This document shows, piece after piece, positions 34,964-48,200 of a stretch of DNA of 64,000 bases (the first letter of the stretch is position 1; each line of letters opens with the position of its first letter). Made by a program: the position numbers and the translations under genes. The notes under the pieces were generated by a model, which was given only the letters and a program-made list of their open reading frames with translations, was not told the origin of the DNA and made no database searches. Source of the stretch: Phytoseiulus persimilis (lineage: Eukaryota > Arthropoda > Arachnida > Mesostigmata > Phytoseiidae); the NCBI GenBank assembly GCA_037576195.1, contig CM075104.1, positions 16,632,211 through 16,696,210 on the forward strand, written 5' to 3'.

Positions 34964-36202
34964 GATCGAATCGGAACTACTTCCCAACATTATATTCGTC
35001 CGCGCTCTTGGGGAGGTGAACACTTACTGGCTCGGGACCGACGGAGCGGGGTCACCAAGTTGCTCCACTGATTTCAGTTATTTTTGCTCCCCCGTGTTTC
35101 TATGCCAGAGATTCGTTCTGCCAGTGGTCTTACCACCCTGTCTCCACCGGTCGTCGCCGCTTCCTTCCCAAAAGCTTTTCCGCGTGGCTGCAAAATGTAT
35201 AAAAATCTATGTGTCGGGCGCGACGCACTCGGAAGCCGCAGGAAAAAGTAAGCCTCCGAGACCCAAGCAAGCAAGCCCGTCTGTCGACTCTTTCACACTT
35301 TTCAGAGCCACACACCAGTTCCCTATCGCTTTTCACGGCGAATATGGGATTTGCAAGCTCGAATTCACTCACAGACACTCGGATTCTTGTTCGGGAGAAG
35401 AAGCTCGCCCAAGAAATGTCCACGGCGCTCGGACACGCAGGGAATGAGGCGGATCTTGGAGCTTGACCTCGCAGTGCATGGAGTTAGCTTACGGGACTCA
35501 TCATCGCGTTTCCTGGAGTAATCTGCTGTCTGAAGGTTCCAGAATCGGATGATACCGCGTCGAAGCTCTGCTGTTCAATCAGCGATCCCCATCAAGCCAA
35601 TGAAGCAACGTCTTGAGACGCAGAGAGCTAGCGGAGTTCACGGAGGTGACCTCCGGGAATCACGAGATTCGTGCGATGATATGGACAGAGATCGAGAAAA
35701 ATCTGGCAAGCCCGGCTCTGGACGTTGGAAGGTCAGAAAATCCATGGAGTGAGAGACAGTTTTCGTTCTGCCCCGAGTCTATGTGCTACTTCATCCCGAC
35801 TTTAGTCAGATGCCTTATATTCCCGGCTTGAGGAATAATGCCAACATGTGAATCAAAGACAACTTCCGTAGAGGATAACTCCTGTGTCGGTTCCTGATAG
35901 AATGGCTGGGAAATTCAGGGCTAGTTTTTCGTGACGTTCGTCATCCGATTCAGCGAGTGAAGCCTTGCAAAGCGCATCGGCACCCTCTCTTTCTTTCAGA
36001 CTGCATCCCTCAACCTGATGGGATCGTAACACTCGCAACTGGATGTCAAGACACGTCCATTTTTGACATGCTTCTCCGTCAAATAATGTTCCGGCTGTGT
36101 GCGATTCAGCCTTACTTCTCGGAAAAATCGAGAATCGGCCATGGTATGAAAAGTCAACCAGCGAGTAAACGGAAAGAACTAGACCAATCGCGGACGACGA
36201 CG
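34964..36202. other. Intergenic stretch upstream of the MGSCCG gene
   Basis: Only overlapping short frames occur, none with splice or domain support. The part nearest 36203 presumably contains the leader of the small gene, but I see no clear TATA-initiator pair. Confidence 0.35.
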
Positions 36203-36403
36203 ATGGGCTCATGCTGTGGGAAAGACAGCTCACCATTACCCCGTGAAGTGCCGTCCTATAGAGCATACGAGCCACCGGTTCCCCCTCCTCTTCCCGGTGC
36301 TACAAACAGCAGCTCGAGACCAAGGAAACGCAAATCCGTAAAAGCCCATCCTGGAACCGAGTACCTGAGTGCCAAGGATGATCAGCCATGGGCCCCAAAA
36401 TGA
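36203..36403 (+). CDS. 66-residue protein, probably myristoylated and palmitoylated
   Basis: The ORF starts MGSCCGKDSS in a strong start context (A at -3, G at +4). A poly(A) signal AATAAA lies at 36476-36481, 73 bases after the stop. Gly2 followed by Ser and two Cys is the classic arrangement for N-myristoylation plus palmitoylation, so membrane anchoring is likely. The middle is proline-rich (EPPVPPPLPG), a possible SH3 or WW ligand, followed by a basic stretch (RPRKRKSVK). No known family is recognised. The reading frame stays open upstream to 35957, but that part looks non-coding. Confidence 0.55.
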   Translation: MGSCCGKDSSPLPREVPSYRAYEPPVPPPLPGATNSSSRPRKRKSVKAHPGTEYLSAKDDQPWAPK

Positions 36404-36475
36404 TGATGGGTTCCTGAAGAAGGAAGCATTCTCAAGATTGCTCCCCAACAATCAGCAGCTGAAACCGTCGTGGGT

Positions 36476-36481
36476 AATAAA
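36476..36481 (+). promoter_or_regulatory. Poly(A) signal of the MGSCCG gene
   Basis: AATAAA 73 bases downstream of the stop codon of the 66-residue ORF. Confidence 0.5.
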
Positions 36482-38508
36482 ATCACCAGAAAGGTTGTAA
36501 AATGATGATTGTCGCTATTCCATGAAGGAGCTGAAACTGCATCCGGAAGATCCCCCCGAAATCGGCGGCAAATGAATCCCGAAAACCACATTATAACTCG
36601 GAACTTCAGCAGCAATTCTGTGAGGCGTCAACACTCTGGCTTTACGGAACTTCTCATTGAAATCGGTAACAGTAGAGTTCTTCAGTCATCTACAAATCAG
36701 TGAATAGCTCGCTCATATGATTGACTGAGCTGAGTCGCGAGGTTTCTCACGTGAAATTGGAGCCATCCCCAAAACGACTCGTCGAATCCAGCTTGAGAAT
36801 GTGTTCAACCCGCTTCTTCTCTTTGTTATTGAGAGAAAACTCTCCACCACTGCTCGGCTCCGCGGAAACCGCATCATCCAAAACTTTCTTCCCATCTGGT
36901 CACATCTAAGGCGACCATATTGCTGAATGGTTCAGTCGTTAGGCTTAGCTACTCGATTGAGGAATTGTCTGTAAGGGACAAAAACTTCGGGAAGCCCATG
37001 GAATGAGACGAAACACTCAATGCACCTTCCGGTCCCGACAGTAACGAGTTTTGAGGAAATTCGACACAATTGAAGTGGATTGTTTCACACTCGTTTCTCT
37101 CTCCATGCTATCATACTTCGTTCGATTGTTTGCTTCTCGTAGTGTTCCTCATTCCTCGAGTCGCATCTTTCCATTTCCTCCCGCGTTCCTGCTTACTGGC
37201 TTGCTGATTCAGTCTCGAGTCGGTCGGAGAACTTGCGAGCTGCTGGGTTAAGAACAGCTATCAGATCTGATCATGGACCAAATGTTGTTTAGTATTTGAG
37301 CTTGAGGCGAGTCGATCATAACTCTAATATGTGATACAGGGTACTCTCAATCCTGCGAGAATCTCCGATGAGAGGTTCAGTAGCATCTAGCATCTAGTTT
37401 CCGTCCGTTGAAGCAACGATCGGAGAATTCGAGATCCCCGTAACAACGCAGCAGCAAAACTAGCGCAAGAACCCTATCTTCATTGAGTCACCGTGAGCAC
37501 GGATACAGCGCAAGAGATTCCAACATAGTGAAGTTTATGACTCTGCGTGCTCCAGAAACATTAGCGAGACAGGGCGAACGCGCTCCCAGAACGAATCCAC
37601 AGAAGGCCTGCTCTGGTCACAGGTGCACGATTCAGCTCCAACAAGAACATGATATCTCCTACTGGTATCTCTGAAATCGTCCGCATGTGCCAGTGAATAG
37701 GACGTCTCCGTATATCCTGTCACGAGGGATATCTGACGTAACATAGCCGGGATCGGGAAGTTGACTCAGCAGTGGACCTCTTATTTTTCGCCCTAAATGA
37801 ACCACTTGAGCGATGCATAATATGCCAATAATCCATAGAAATCATCGAAAACAACACGGGTCCCCTGTTTTTGCCCATATCATCAGCGAGATCTCTTTTT
37901 CTAATACTTCGATGGCACGGGTTCAACGATTCGTCGTGCGCTTGGCGGTTCTCCAATTCCGAGATGTCCAGCTGAATAAGACTTGGAAAAATTAAAGCGA
38001 AAGCGTACTTGAAGGAGGCTCATCTTTCGTTCCATCCACCGCGCTCGCGTCGGAGGTGCGAGGTTGAAGTACGCTTGAGTGGTCAGGGAAGGAGTGGTCA
38101 ATAATTGTCGTTATGATCGCGAGAACCGTGCTGGCTCCGATCATGGGAAATTCGAGAGTCATCGATACGTTGGAACTGCTTGCCAAAAACGTCGACCGCT
38201 TCATAGCTGCTTCGTTGACCACGCAGCCCAGGAGGATGATTCGAGAACGCTCCTCAGAAAGCGTACAACTCTGAATTGGGTGGCGATGCTTTCAAATTCC
38301 TTACGATTGGAGGCTATTTCTTTCAGAAAATCCAACGATTTCACTCGCACCGTAAGCGGTGGTTCTGGATGAGGGTGCCCGACCAATGAAGCAGACCCCT
38401 TCATCGTCCTCTTGCTCAGAACACCGAGGAGTCGCGGTTATTCTACGCTGAGCAATCGAGAATGACAAAATGATCGAACGCGGCGGGCTGGAATCTTCAG
38501 GTTTCACT
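36482..38508. other. Region between the MGSCCG gene and tolloid
   Basis: Apart from the minus-strand candidate at 37992-38404, only short frames are seen. One minus-strand stretch (37790-37980, LIQLDISELENRQAHDESL onward) is coding-like and could belong to the same unassigned gene. Confidence 0.3.
37992..38404 (-). CDS. Candidate exon(s) of a membrane protein, unassigned
   Basis: Two coding-like frames follow each other on the minus strand. The first contains KSLDFLKEIASNRKEFESI. The second contains LSEERSRIILLGCVVNEAA and then MTLEFPMIGASTVLAIITTI, a probable transmembrane segment. An ATTCAG acceptor between them would permit joining. The last segment loosely recalls the C-terminal helix of arthropod gustatory receptors, but key residues are not clear. 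The gene would lie just downstream of tolloid on the same strand. Confidence 0.22.
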
Positions 38509-38514
38509 TTTATT
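38509..38514 (-). promoter_or_regulatory. Poly(A) signal of tolloid
   Basis: TTTATT on the plus strand (AATAAA on the minus strand) lies about 690 bases after the tolloid stop codon; it is the first one seen downstream. Confidence 0.5.
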
Positions 38515-38579
38515 TACAACGAATCAATGCTCATTTTCATTTTCACACAACAATAGGGCACCTTGCTGGTATTTTTCAC

Positions 38580-38969
38580 TCAGTGGCCAGCCAAGGTCGG
38601 TGCTCCATACACTGTACAATCGAAGCGGACACAACTGTGCTCCTCTCGACAGAACTTGAACGCGGAGCCGCGAAAACAATTGCTGACCTCTCCGATTGGG
38701 TGTTGTCTGCAATTGTGCCGTTGGCGCGACATCTCCCCATCTTCGTCATCGTCTCGGTATCCTTTGATCCCTCCACTCGACTCAACACACGCCACTATCT
38801 GAATCGTGTGTACGTATGATTCTGTCATGTTTTTCTCTTGCTTGTCTGTAAGTATGTACAGGAAGAGGCAAATGAAAGATCCGACCGACTGTTCCAGTCC
38901 ATGATTCTGTTTGGCCCTGCCGGACGATTGGCACTCGCACGTCTTCTCCCATCTTCTTCGGGTCCCCAT
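38580..38969 (-). other. Cysteine-containing ORF within the tolloid 3' UTR
   Basis: A minus-strand frame of 129 codons ends just before the tolloid poly(A) signal. Its last 60 residues hold six cysteines (for example NCRQHPIGEVSNCFRG and FCREEHSCVRFDC), resembling a secreted cysteine-rich peptide. An ATTCAG acceptor lies just before it. No signal peptide is clear. It could equally be UTR sequence. Confidence 0.2.
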
Positions 38970-39206
38970 GGTCTGTCCAGACTCCGATTTGAATCATAAA
39001 GCGTTGGCGGAAGGAAGAGCTGATCCGAAGTCCGCGAGACTGGCAGTAAGCAAACGTCGACATTTGAGAAGGAGTTCAAGGCCTTGCAATACGACTCGCG
39101 GCCCGAGACGAATTTTCGACCGGTTAAGATCGGAAAATAGTCCCTCGGAGAAATAGGATATGTGAGCTCACTCATTCATGGTCGTTTTGGTGTGAAGCAA
39201 TGACCT

Positions 39207-42200
39207 CTAGAAAACGGGTGGTTTGAGTGAGATTCTCGTGAGGCCCGTCGAGATGTTGTTGGTGGTCGATTCCAGTGAGTAAGACAATGAGAACCCTTTG
39301 GCGTTCATATTGTCGTCCGTTTTGAACCGGAGCAACACCGCTGGTCCCGTTGAGACGACATCCGACGGTACCTAGACGCGAGAAACATGTTCGGGATCGC
39401 TGGTATGAGAGAGGTCCCTCGAAGGGCATGATGGTTTTTCGGGACTCAGGAACGCTTACCTTGTTACCGCAATAAAGCTGAACAGGCGGATTCGAGTCAT
39501 CGTATCCATCGAAAACAGTCAACGAGTCGTAGCCACAATCGATCGGGCTGTCGCCTGCAAGTCAAATTCGGTCGAAAGACTTTCTCTACGCAGACGTTGC
39601 GAGTCCTCGCCATCGAACCAGGGATACGTATCATTGAGGGATGGAGCCGATCGATAACTTTCGTCCGAATGTTTCTCGATTCCAATGTTTAGGCCGGGCT
39701 CCTTGGGAACTAGTTCCATTCACGAACGCTTTATTCAGAAATCTTGAGGATGAGAGATCCCTGGTCTTCCGTGCCTTTTCCCAACACGGCTCGAGTCAGC
39801 AGTACTTGGGTAAAAATAAGACCGCTTCGAAACTCGATGCCGAACACAGCTATCAGAGCTACGCTAGCGGACGGGGCTCGAGAGAGAAAGCTTCAGAAAA
39901 CGTGAAGGAAAAAGAGAAAACGCGATTTGAAATGAAAAGAGTTTTTCTATCACAACGCCGCAGGCGCCTCTTGTTATTGCTGATGTCGACGCTACTGATG
40001 TCTGCTGGCCCCACAGACGTAAGTATCGAATTTCTGTCCTCTTCGACAGAAAGTCAGCGAACGATACAAAATGACCTTCCCTAGCTCCCGTCATACGGCT
40101 CTCCCGCTATCCCATGAGGACCAGTTCCGTTAACTGGTGGTCTGATTTTTATATTTGCTCCTTGACTTATTCCGAAATCGGCGGATGGCCTCTCAAAATA
40201 CGCCCGAGTCGAGTTCCACCCCATTAAGGAGCTTCGAACGAGCTCAAATCGTTGAACTTTCAGCTTACCTTCTAGCTCGAATGCGACGAATTGCAGATGC
40301 ACAAGCCCTTGACTCCCTTCGGCTTCTATGAGCCAGTCGCATTCGACGCCGTTGCCGTAATTCGCGTCGCCGTACTTCGTGTGAGAGTAAATATGTTGAA
40401 TGACAGATCTCGCTGACAAACGTCCTCCGCACACTGTGAACAATAACGAATTCAATCAGTCGCGGCTTGAACTCACGTTACGCAATCAGATATTGCTGAG
40501 GAGATCGCTCCCCATGAGCTGATCCCTGAAAAATGGGAATGTGATGACTCGCAGTTGAAAACTCTCAATGAGGATAGACCGTATTGCGCTCCAGAGGAGG
40601 AAGAGCAAGGAGACCCGTCGCCGTCGAGTTCGGAGCTATCCAGCTCGCCCCGGGAAGTACAACTATTTCTATCTCTTCTCTAACAGAAACCCTGTGTGAA
40701 TTTGTTCAGCTGGCCACCGCGCCGGAACAGCTGGCCGCTGAGCCAGCCCCAACTCCGTTCAACAGAATCCAATCGTTGTCCACAACCGAGACCCCACACG
40801 TCGACGCTCGCCACGAGGACTTCATGAGATCGGTGTTAGTTCTCATCGTTCGATCTCCTTGAATTTTTCGAGAAGCACCGCGGTGTGTTGCGGCAGCGAG
40901 CCTCTCGCACGAATTCGGCGCCCCCTGTCCCGGGTCGCTCGCCGGCCGGCTCGGCCTGTGTCTTCCTCGGTAATTTTTCCCGATGGTTCTCCTCGTGTTT
41001 CCCCCGACTCTTCCTCTCGCTCGGCGTAGTCATCGTCTTTCAGGCGCGCGCTCATCCGAGAATCCCGGGAACTTCGGAGTGCACCCCTGCTTCTCTTTCA
41101 GCTGACTCCGGTTCGCTGGCTTCTTCCTTGGTCGGTTGGCCTGCGAGGTGCTTTCCTGCGTAGCCCGACACAACTTCGTGCAGGATTCTCAGCTGGCTCG
41201 CCTACGAGCAGCCGCAGCCGAAACCCAACCTGACACTGCTCCACAGCATCGGCGGAGCACGTTCTTGCTACATTTGGCAAATCGCATAATTTACATTCAG
41301 CAAACAGCGGCAATGACAACCAGGCGAACGGGCAACGAGAACAACCACAACAGCCGCGGCAGCCACAACAAACAAACGAAAGGAATACAAGTGAAGAACT
41401 GCGCTCCCAGCGGTAGGCACCCACACACCAAAAAACAGATGTCGAAACTCGTGGTGGTTTGAAATGTTCTTCGCTCTCCCTTGTTCGCTCATTTCCTCCC
41501 CCCTCCCCTCCCAGCCTGCGCTCCCGCTCCATTCTTTCCACCCTACCTACTCTGGTTCTGACTAGACTCAGTGGGGGACCGCGGTGGGAACGAAGAAAAA
41601 AAAAAGAGAACCCACGGAGGGAAACGGAGCAAGAAACGTTTCCCCGCGTTTTGCGTGAGACCGAGCAAGCGATAACACCGGGAGAACCCCGTTTTCGGTC
41701 AAATCTGCAGTCGTTCGTTCTCTGCCGGTCGCTCGCGGAGCGCGGTGTCCTCACCGGATTTCTCAGGAGCAGTCCTCCAGGGCAGGCCTTTCAGGCCGCA
41801 TCATTTGAGGCAGGATCGCGCCACTCAGACTGCTGGCGGCCAGCTCACTCGATTCAAGGAAGAGAGAAGTGCATTCCACCCCAGCCCCCTCCCTTCGCGC
41901 TACCATCACAATCGGCAAGTCGGGAACCACCCCGCGCATTATCCACCTCGGCCTCCGAGTCTCGAGTTTCCGAAAGTTCGTTGCTTCCGAATCTGTCCAC
42001 TTTCGAGCGTTCTATGTTTTCCTACCCAGGGATACGCGCGTTCGAGCTTGGCTGTCCCATCTTCGGAGCTCGCTGTCGGTGAAATCTTGGCACTGCAATC
42101 CACTGATTTCACTCGTGTTCGAACGTGGGCTGCGGATAAAGCCATTAGTCTCCAAAAGTCGATTTGGACACTTCGTTAGGCGACCCAAAGTGTTCCGCTA

Positions 42201-45200
42201 ACAAGGAAACTCCGGTTCGAAGACGACAGGTCCTTTCCCGCTGCTTTAACAACGTTAGTTTTCCTGCAGGACAGTGAGTTCATAAAAATTGTGTTGTCGC
42301 GATTGGAGTCCCGTGCGGCGGGGGAAAAATATCGAGGTTCTCCGTAGTTCGAGAATTCCAGCGGAAAGCTGGTGTGTAGCGGTTCGTATTCCCCGGACTC
42401 CATCAACGGAGGTGAGAGAGAAGGCCGTTCCCCCTCCGAGATCCGCGGGTTCGTCCGCCTCCAACGAAAATGTCGTCATCCTGCTCATCGTCACTTGCCC
42501 CCCGTGAAATGTTATCGAAGTCCCCCCCCCCTCCCCCCGGACCCCGAAAACCTTGGGTGCCCGGCTTCCGGACCCCCGACGCAATGGTTTGCGTGAGCGG
42601 AAGATCTCCGAGAAGGTGAGTGGCTGTGCGTTCGTGCTGCATCTCAATTCGATACAGGCACTGATGACGGGATGAGACGCTGATTGATACACAAGCACAC
42701 CAACACATCTGGCCTCGGTCGGTTCCTTTCCCGCTATCGACTGAATTCGAGATGAGGCGCCGAGGTCGAAGATCGTTGAAACGTTCTCTCCCCGCTCCGA
42801 GGATTCGTTGGGAGACTAACAAACGCATGTAAGGCCCGCGTAGATCTGTGGTTAATAGATCTCCCGATCCATCTATCGTTCAATTCACTATTCATATATC
42901 CGTCGATCAATCTATCAATGCGATATCCATCTTGGCTCGTTGGTGGCGCTGGTTTGTGTGTGTTGTTGTCGTCGTCGCTAAGCCTCTTATGACAGGAACA
43001 ATTTATTCAGCTCATCGAACGATCAAACCATGGAGGAATGAGCGCAGAATTATCATGCTCGGAGCCGTAATACAAATCGGCTGCAAAACCTCCTGCTGTT
43101 CGTCAATGCCGTATAATTGCATAATATCGGGGATGGTGTTTCCGTGTTCGGTTCGGGCGTGTCTCTCCCGAGAGAAGGATTTGAGGCGCGGGTGTTCTCC
43201 ACCATCCGATTCCGTTCTTTCCGACTCAATGGAACTCTGAGCTCAGGTTTGTTGAGGCGAACGACGACGGTTCCACAGAGAGGAACGGAAGCCAACTCGT
43301 AAGAGCGCGATCGACCTTCGTTAATATGCCAGGTAGGCCTGGATTCGAAAACAGGAGTCATACAAAGGAGGAGGCATGACGCGAATTTGATCGTTTTCGA
43401 GATTTGAATCAGAGAGGCATCCCGCTGATCAGGTGTCCCCTGAGGTGAAATCGTGGTCACGAGGACTTTGCGCAGAGAGGGATCTCGCAGGGGAGGTGGA
43501 AAGGGAGCCAACGAGAGACTCATGCCAATCGGACACTGCGTTGAGCTCTTCATCGCATACCATGTCTGGGACTCTTGATACGAACGATCCAGAGTTCGAT
43601 CCAACGCGATCAGAAACACAATCAAAATCGATCGATTGAACACTGCTCTGACGCTTACTCAATCTCATTCCCCGTTCTCCGGGAAGACTGATTCACGGGG
43701 AAGCAGCTCCGCGATCTTCGCAGCACCTTCATTGCCTTCTTCGAGTCTCAATGACGAATAGTTGGTGGGAGAACGGTCCTCCAAATCGTTCGCTGTTTTC
43801 AAACACCTCCCTTGCTCCCTCTGAGTCGACAGCGGTCTCATCGTTCTATTTTCTATCTGGTTACGGCTCCTGTGTCTCGCTTGATCCCAGAAGTCTCCTT
43901 TTCCTTGAGTGAGCCGGGGTCATGGCTTGATGCGACGCGGCGGAATCCCGGAAAAGATCCGAACAAAGCTTTCAACAGTATTCGCCGGGGAGCTTAGTTC
44001 GTACGGGGTCGATTTTCTGTCAGTCCATCTCAGCAGCTGGCGAGCTCGTGGCAGGTGTAGCGAACTCGGGCGGGGGCGCGGGCGGACCCGCCGTCCCGTT
44101 TGGGGTCCGACAAGCCGAAGTTCCGAGCCCGAAAAAATGAAGCCGAGACGGATGAGCCCGAAGAGAATGAGCCCAAAGAGAATGAGCCCGAAAACCTGCT
44201 CCCCCAACTGCGGAGTGGTCGGGATCCTGGTCGGGAGTGGACTGGTTCATCGGGATGGAATTTCTGTGTCGTTTCGTCGATCTGTACCGTTGTGAGACTC
44301 TAAGGACGAATGATGAGCCCTCAAGCATCGATATTCGTCGACCAGAATTGTATTCCGCAGCGCTGAATCAGCAAGCACCACAAAGTTTCAAACGAAGCAC
44401 AGAATATCCCGAGATGCATGTGGCGTCGAAGCCGGGAGTACGGTCATCGGGAAACCCATGAGGGGGAGTTGAATTGCCAATGGTATCTTCGTTACTATAT
44501 CCGCTCCGTTATTCCGCGTGTATCCACCAATCCGTCCGTCCGTCAGTTCGACAGCTTGTGAGTTCGTCATTCTGTCTGTCCGGCTTCCGAATATACTATG
44601 AAGGTGGTTCTGAAATCGATCTGACCATACGTTTCCGAGGTCCATGGAGGTGATTCAGGGAGGGAATCGACGTCCACGAATGTCCAAAAGACTCTCTGTG
44701 ACCTTCTGCGATTGCAATCCATGGAAAGAACTCCTGTCACGTGCAATGAAGCGATTCGATGTCTAATTTCACGATAAATGTCATGGAGTTGGAGCGAAAC
44801 TCACTATAAACGCTCCAGAGAGATAATTTCCGATCTGCTTCGACAGGCCCCCGTTTCAGTCAAAAATTTCCATCAGTGACGAGCTAACTACGTCACAGAA
44901 AAGTGGAAAAAAGTACCGATTGGCCGAATCAAGAATGCTAACCCAATATAGGGGTAGAAGAGAGCCTCGATACGCGAAACCGCAGTCCAGCCGCGCGAGG
45001 CACGACTGACCGGCTGAAGGTCGGCTGGTTGCCCACGAATGACGAATGCTCCCGAAGGATTAGGGGAAGGTTCATCTTCAATTCTGGCAAGTTAACCCAT
45101 GGGACTTCGCTCAAGATTCTCGCTCAACAGATTACTTCCCGTAGCAGCTATACCTTCGTTCAGTTCAAACAAGGAGGTTGTAGGAATGGGACAGCGAGGA

Positions 45201-48200
45201 TGTGAGCGAGGCAGAAGAAGTGAGTAGGCTGAGCGAAATAATGCTGAAATACTTCCCCGCTGAACCAGTCCCAACCGCTCCGCTGATGGGAGAGGAGGTT
45301 TTCGGGCTCATCTCTTTCGGCGTCATTTTTTTCGGGCTCATGCATCTCGGGCTCCGAGGTACACACCGCCGTCTCACTTCAGTCGTCTCGCCACCGATGC
45401 CGAGGTTGATTCGACGGTCTCGTCAGCTCGGAAAAGAAGCAGCGACGAGCCTCGTTTGCAACCTGCTCAAAAAGAGGGCATTGCTCGCTCATTGCGACGT
45501 TTGCTAACGATCCCCGGTCGCTCCTTTTGCTTGTAGCCCTGTGAGCGGAGAGTGGATTTAGGCAGACGGGCACGCTCGTCGCCAGTTTTTGTTCCGAGCA
45601 GGTGGCAGGGCGACCAGCGATCATTCGGTCAGAGGTCGAGAAACTTCGAGTCGGAGCGTAAAGGACCAAATAAGGGGATCCCTCGAAACCTCGCGAGGCA
45701 CGCCTGCCGGGAGGGAAAGAAAAACGGAACCCTGAAGATGTTGAGGGCTACCCCATCAGGCCGAGGGATTTCGGGGGGCTGACTCGAATAGGCTGAGCCT
45801 TACAACTGTGCATGCAAATGCATATTTCCTCCCGTTCGCTCTCGTATCGTTGTTCGGCTGAGCAAGCTGCTGACGCGTGTCGAAACAAAGGAGTAGCGAT
45901 GGAGAACAGCTCGAGAGAAACCAGCAACAAGACTCGGATAAACGTTCCGTGTGGGAAACCGCTCCTTCCTCCCCACTCATCATAGGCAGTTGTTATCATA
46001 TGTTGCAGAGGTCCGAGGGTCGCTCAGCTGAAGGATCCGAGGGCCGTTGCGGGCCACCGGACTGCCTTGCCTTCCAGCCGGATCTTCACTCGCGGGAAAG
46101 GCTGGCTGCCTGGTATACTCGCTGCCGCCAGCGAGTTTGGTACGACGTCTAACTGAATTAAGGGTAACCGCTCGCCTGTCTGCAACCACCCAAAAGCTAC
46201 CGAGGATCCCCGTCAGGGGTTGTTGTTGTCCTCGGCAGAAGGACAAAAAGGCCTCCAAGACCAGGGTGACGCAAGGAGAACGGAGTTAGGGACTTGAAGT
46301 GAGCTTTCCCGCTGGTTGCTGCGTGCTCGCACTGCGACCGTACGCGCGCGGTTTGATAATTTGAGAACGGGATTCAAACTGATAGTTTGTCGAGCGGAAA
46401 CTCGAGAGAGGAGCACGTGATTCTTGTGCGTCTCACAACACAGCTTCAGATTCGCGCCCCAGACCGTCGGTGCTGTGTGCTCTAGGGGTTGCGGTGTTAA
46501 TCCATCCAGGATGGAACATTTTTGAAATAATGCAGATAATTCCCTTCTTCCCCCGAGCAGCACGGACAAGGAACCTGGTCCAACAAACTAAGAGTCGAAC
46601 GTATCCAGCGAACGCGAAAATACGTGGGGAATTCAGCGGAGGTTTTATTTGCGGCAGGCAAGTGAGTGAACGATTGAGCGGACGGGCGAACTAACAGACC
46701 CCGTCCGAGTTGCGTCGCCTCGAGGCCGAGAGACTATTAAACCAGAGCGGCCGGCGTCGCTTCTGCAGCGGCAGCAATGTGTACAAAGGAGAAAGTAGTA
46801 GTTTGCTAAAAGCCGACCAGCCGGTCTAGCCAGCAGTTCAGCGAGCGGCCAAGGAGAAAGGGGTGACGTAGCAGATGTGGTCAATCGCTACCGCCGATTC
46901 AGCCGATGGAGAGCACCAAAGCAGCTGTTAACAGGTACGAAGAGAACGACGGGAGGAGATACAGGAGAGAAACCGGCGCACTCGAACAGTAGCGCTCTAC
47001 CTGGCAATCGGATAGTCGTTAGAACGGACGGCTCTCTCGCTTGCGGTTTCAGCTGCTCGCGTCATCATTCTGCCATGATTCATCCGGAATCCTCATATCA
47101 TTGAGACAACGGTGGCAAGAAGTTTTGGAATTGGTTTTTGAGCGTTCCCATGATCGAACTTGTGACGAATTCCTGCCGTGGCGCCTCCAAGTCCCCTGGC
47201 GATGAGGGGAGGGGAGGAACGGTCTCCGATGAACCCCATTTTCGAGGGAGACTCGTTTCTCAGATGAAAAACGGTACGTTCTGGATGCGTTGCGTACTTC
47301 CGTACACACTGATATCACTGCAGATCCTTATCGCAGCGTCGTCTAGATACCAGATTTGTGCAAGGAAGGTATTCCTTTTCTATGCAATGCACTCTATTGC
47401 AAATCGATGCATACTCCTCGGGTACTGGGGATTTCGTGCATTCTCGGTTGCCATGCAGATTCACGACGGGGGTTTTCCGCTATCATCATTGGAATGCGTC
47501 CAGGAACCGCCGTTGGAAAGACTTTCCGAGGAATGCGTGAAGTCCCGCTCGCGAGGGGATAGAACCCGTCTTTCCAAAGTTTGCCTGACATCACTCGGAG
47601 AAACAGCTATTCAGGGTGCAATCGCACTCTTCGCGAAATCCCCTCAATAATCGTGGGGTCCTCGCAGAGCCGAAATGATGCAGATACCGCCAGAGGGCGT
47701 GCATAGCTGATCTGTGTCGGTATGGGATGAGAACGTAGTCAGACATCGGTAGGTAAGATAATAGGTTGGACTGTTTGGTGTGTGTTTGGACCAAGAGAGT
47801 CTCTCAAACTCTACATGAGCAATGGCTCTTGCTCGGCGAATCGTCAAAACTGAGTCGAAGAAATCGTCGAGTCCGAACGCTACGGCTACGATGAATCGCG
47901 CTGAATAACGGACCCATTTGAGCCCAGTCAGAAATGAGCGTCTTAACAGCCCCAATCTACTTCGATAGACGGTCTCCGATCGCTTTCTGCTGGATACTCC
48001 ACGAGTTACAAATGCTTTCGTCATCCTGATGTCAGCCAGACATCATGAGCGGTCGAGAGACACCCAAAACTCGTTTGGCTTCATTATTCCGGGCGAAGTG
48101 CATGCACATGACTATTTTCTGGCGGTCGGGTGTTCTGGGCGGGCCATTCGATTATTATTGTTCCCGCAGTAGCTGGGAAGTTTCGGAGTGCGGCGCAGAA

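Noticed and set aside
41098..41754. 218-codon minus-strand ORF in a tolloid intron
   Set aside because: Arg/Ser-rich composition, no domain, no splice support, and overlapped by equally long frames on the other strand.
47138..47650. 170-codon plus-strand ORF in the large tolloid intron
   Set aside because: No domain, signal peptide, poly(A) signal or splice evidence found.
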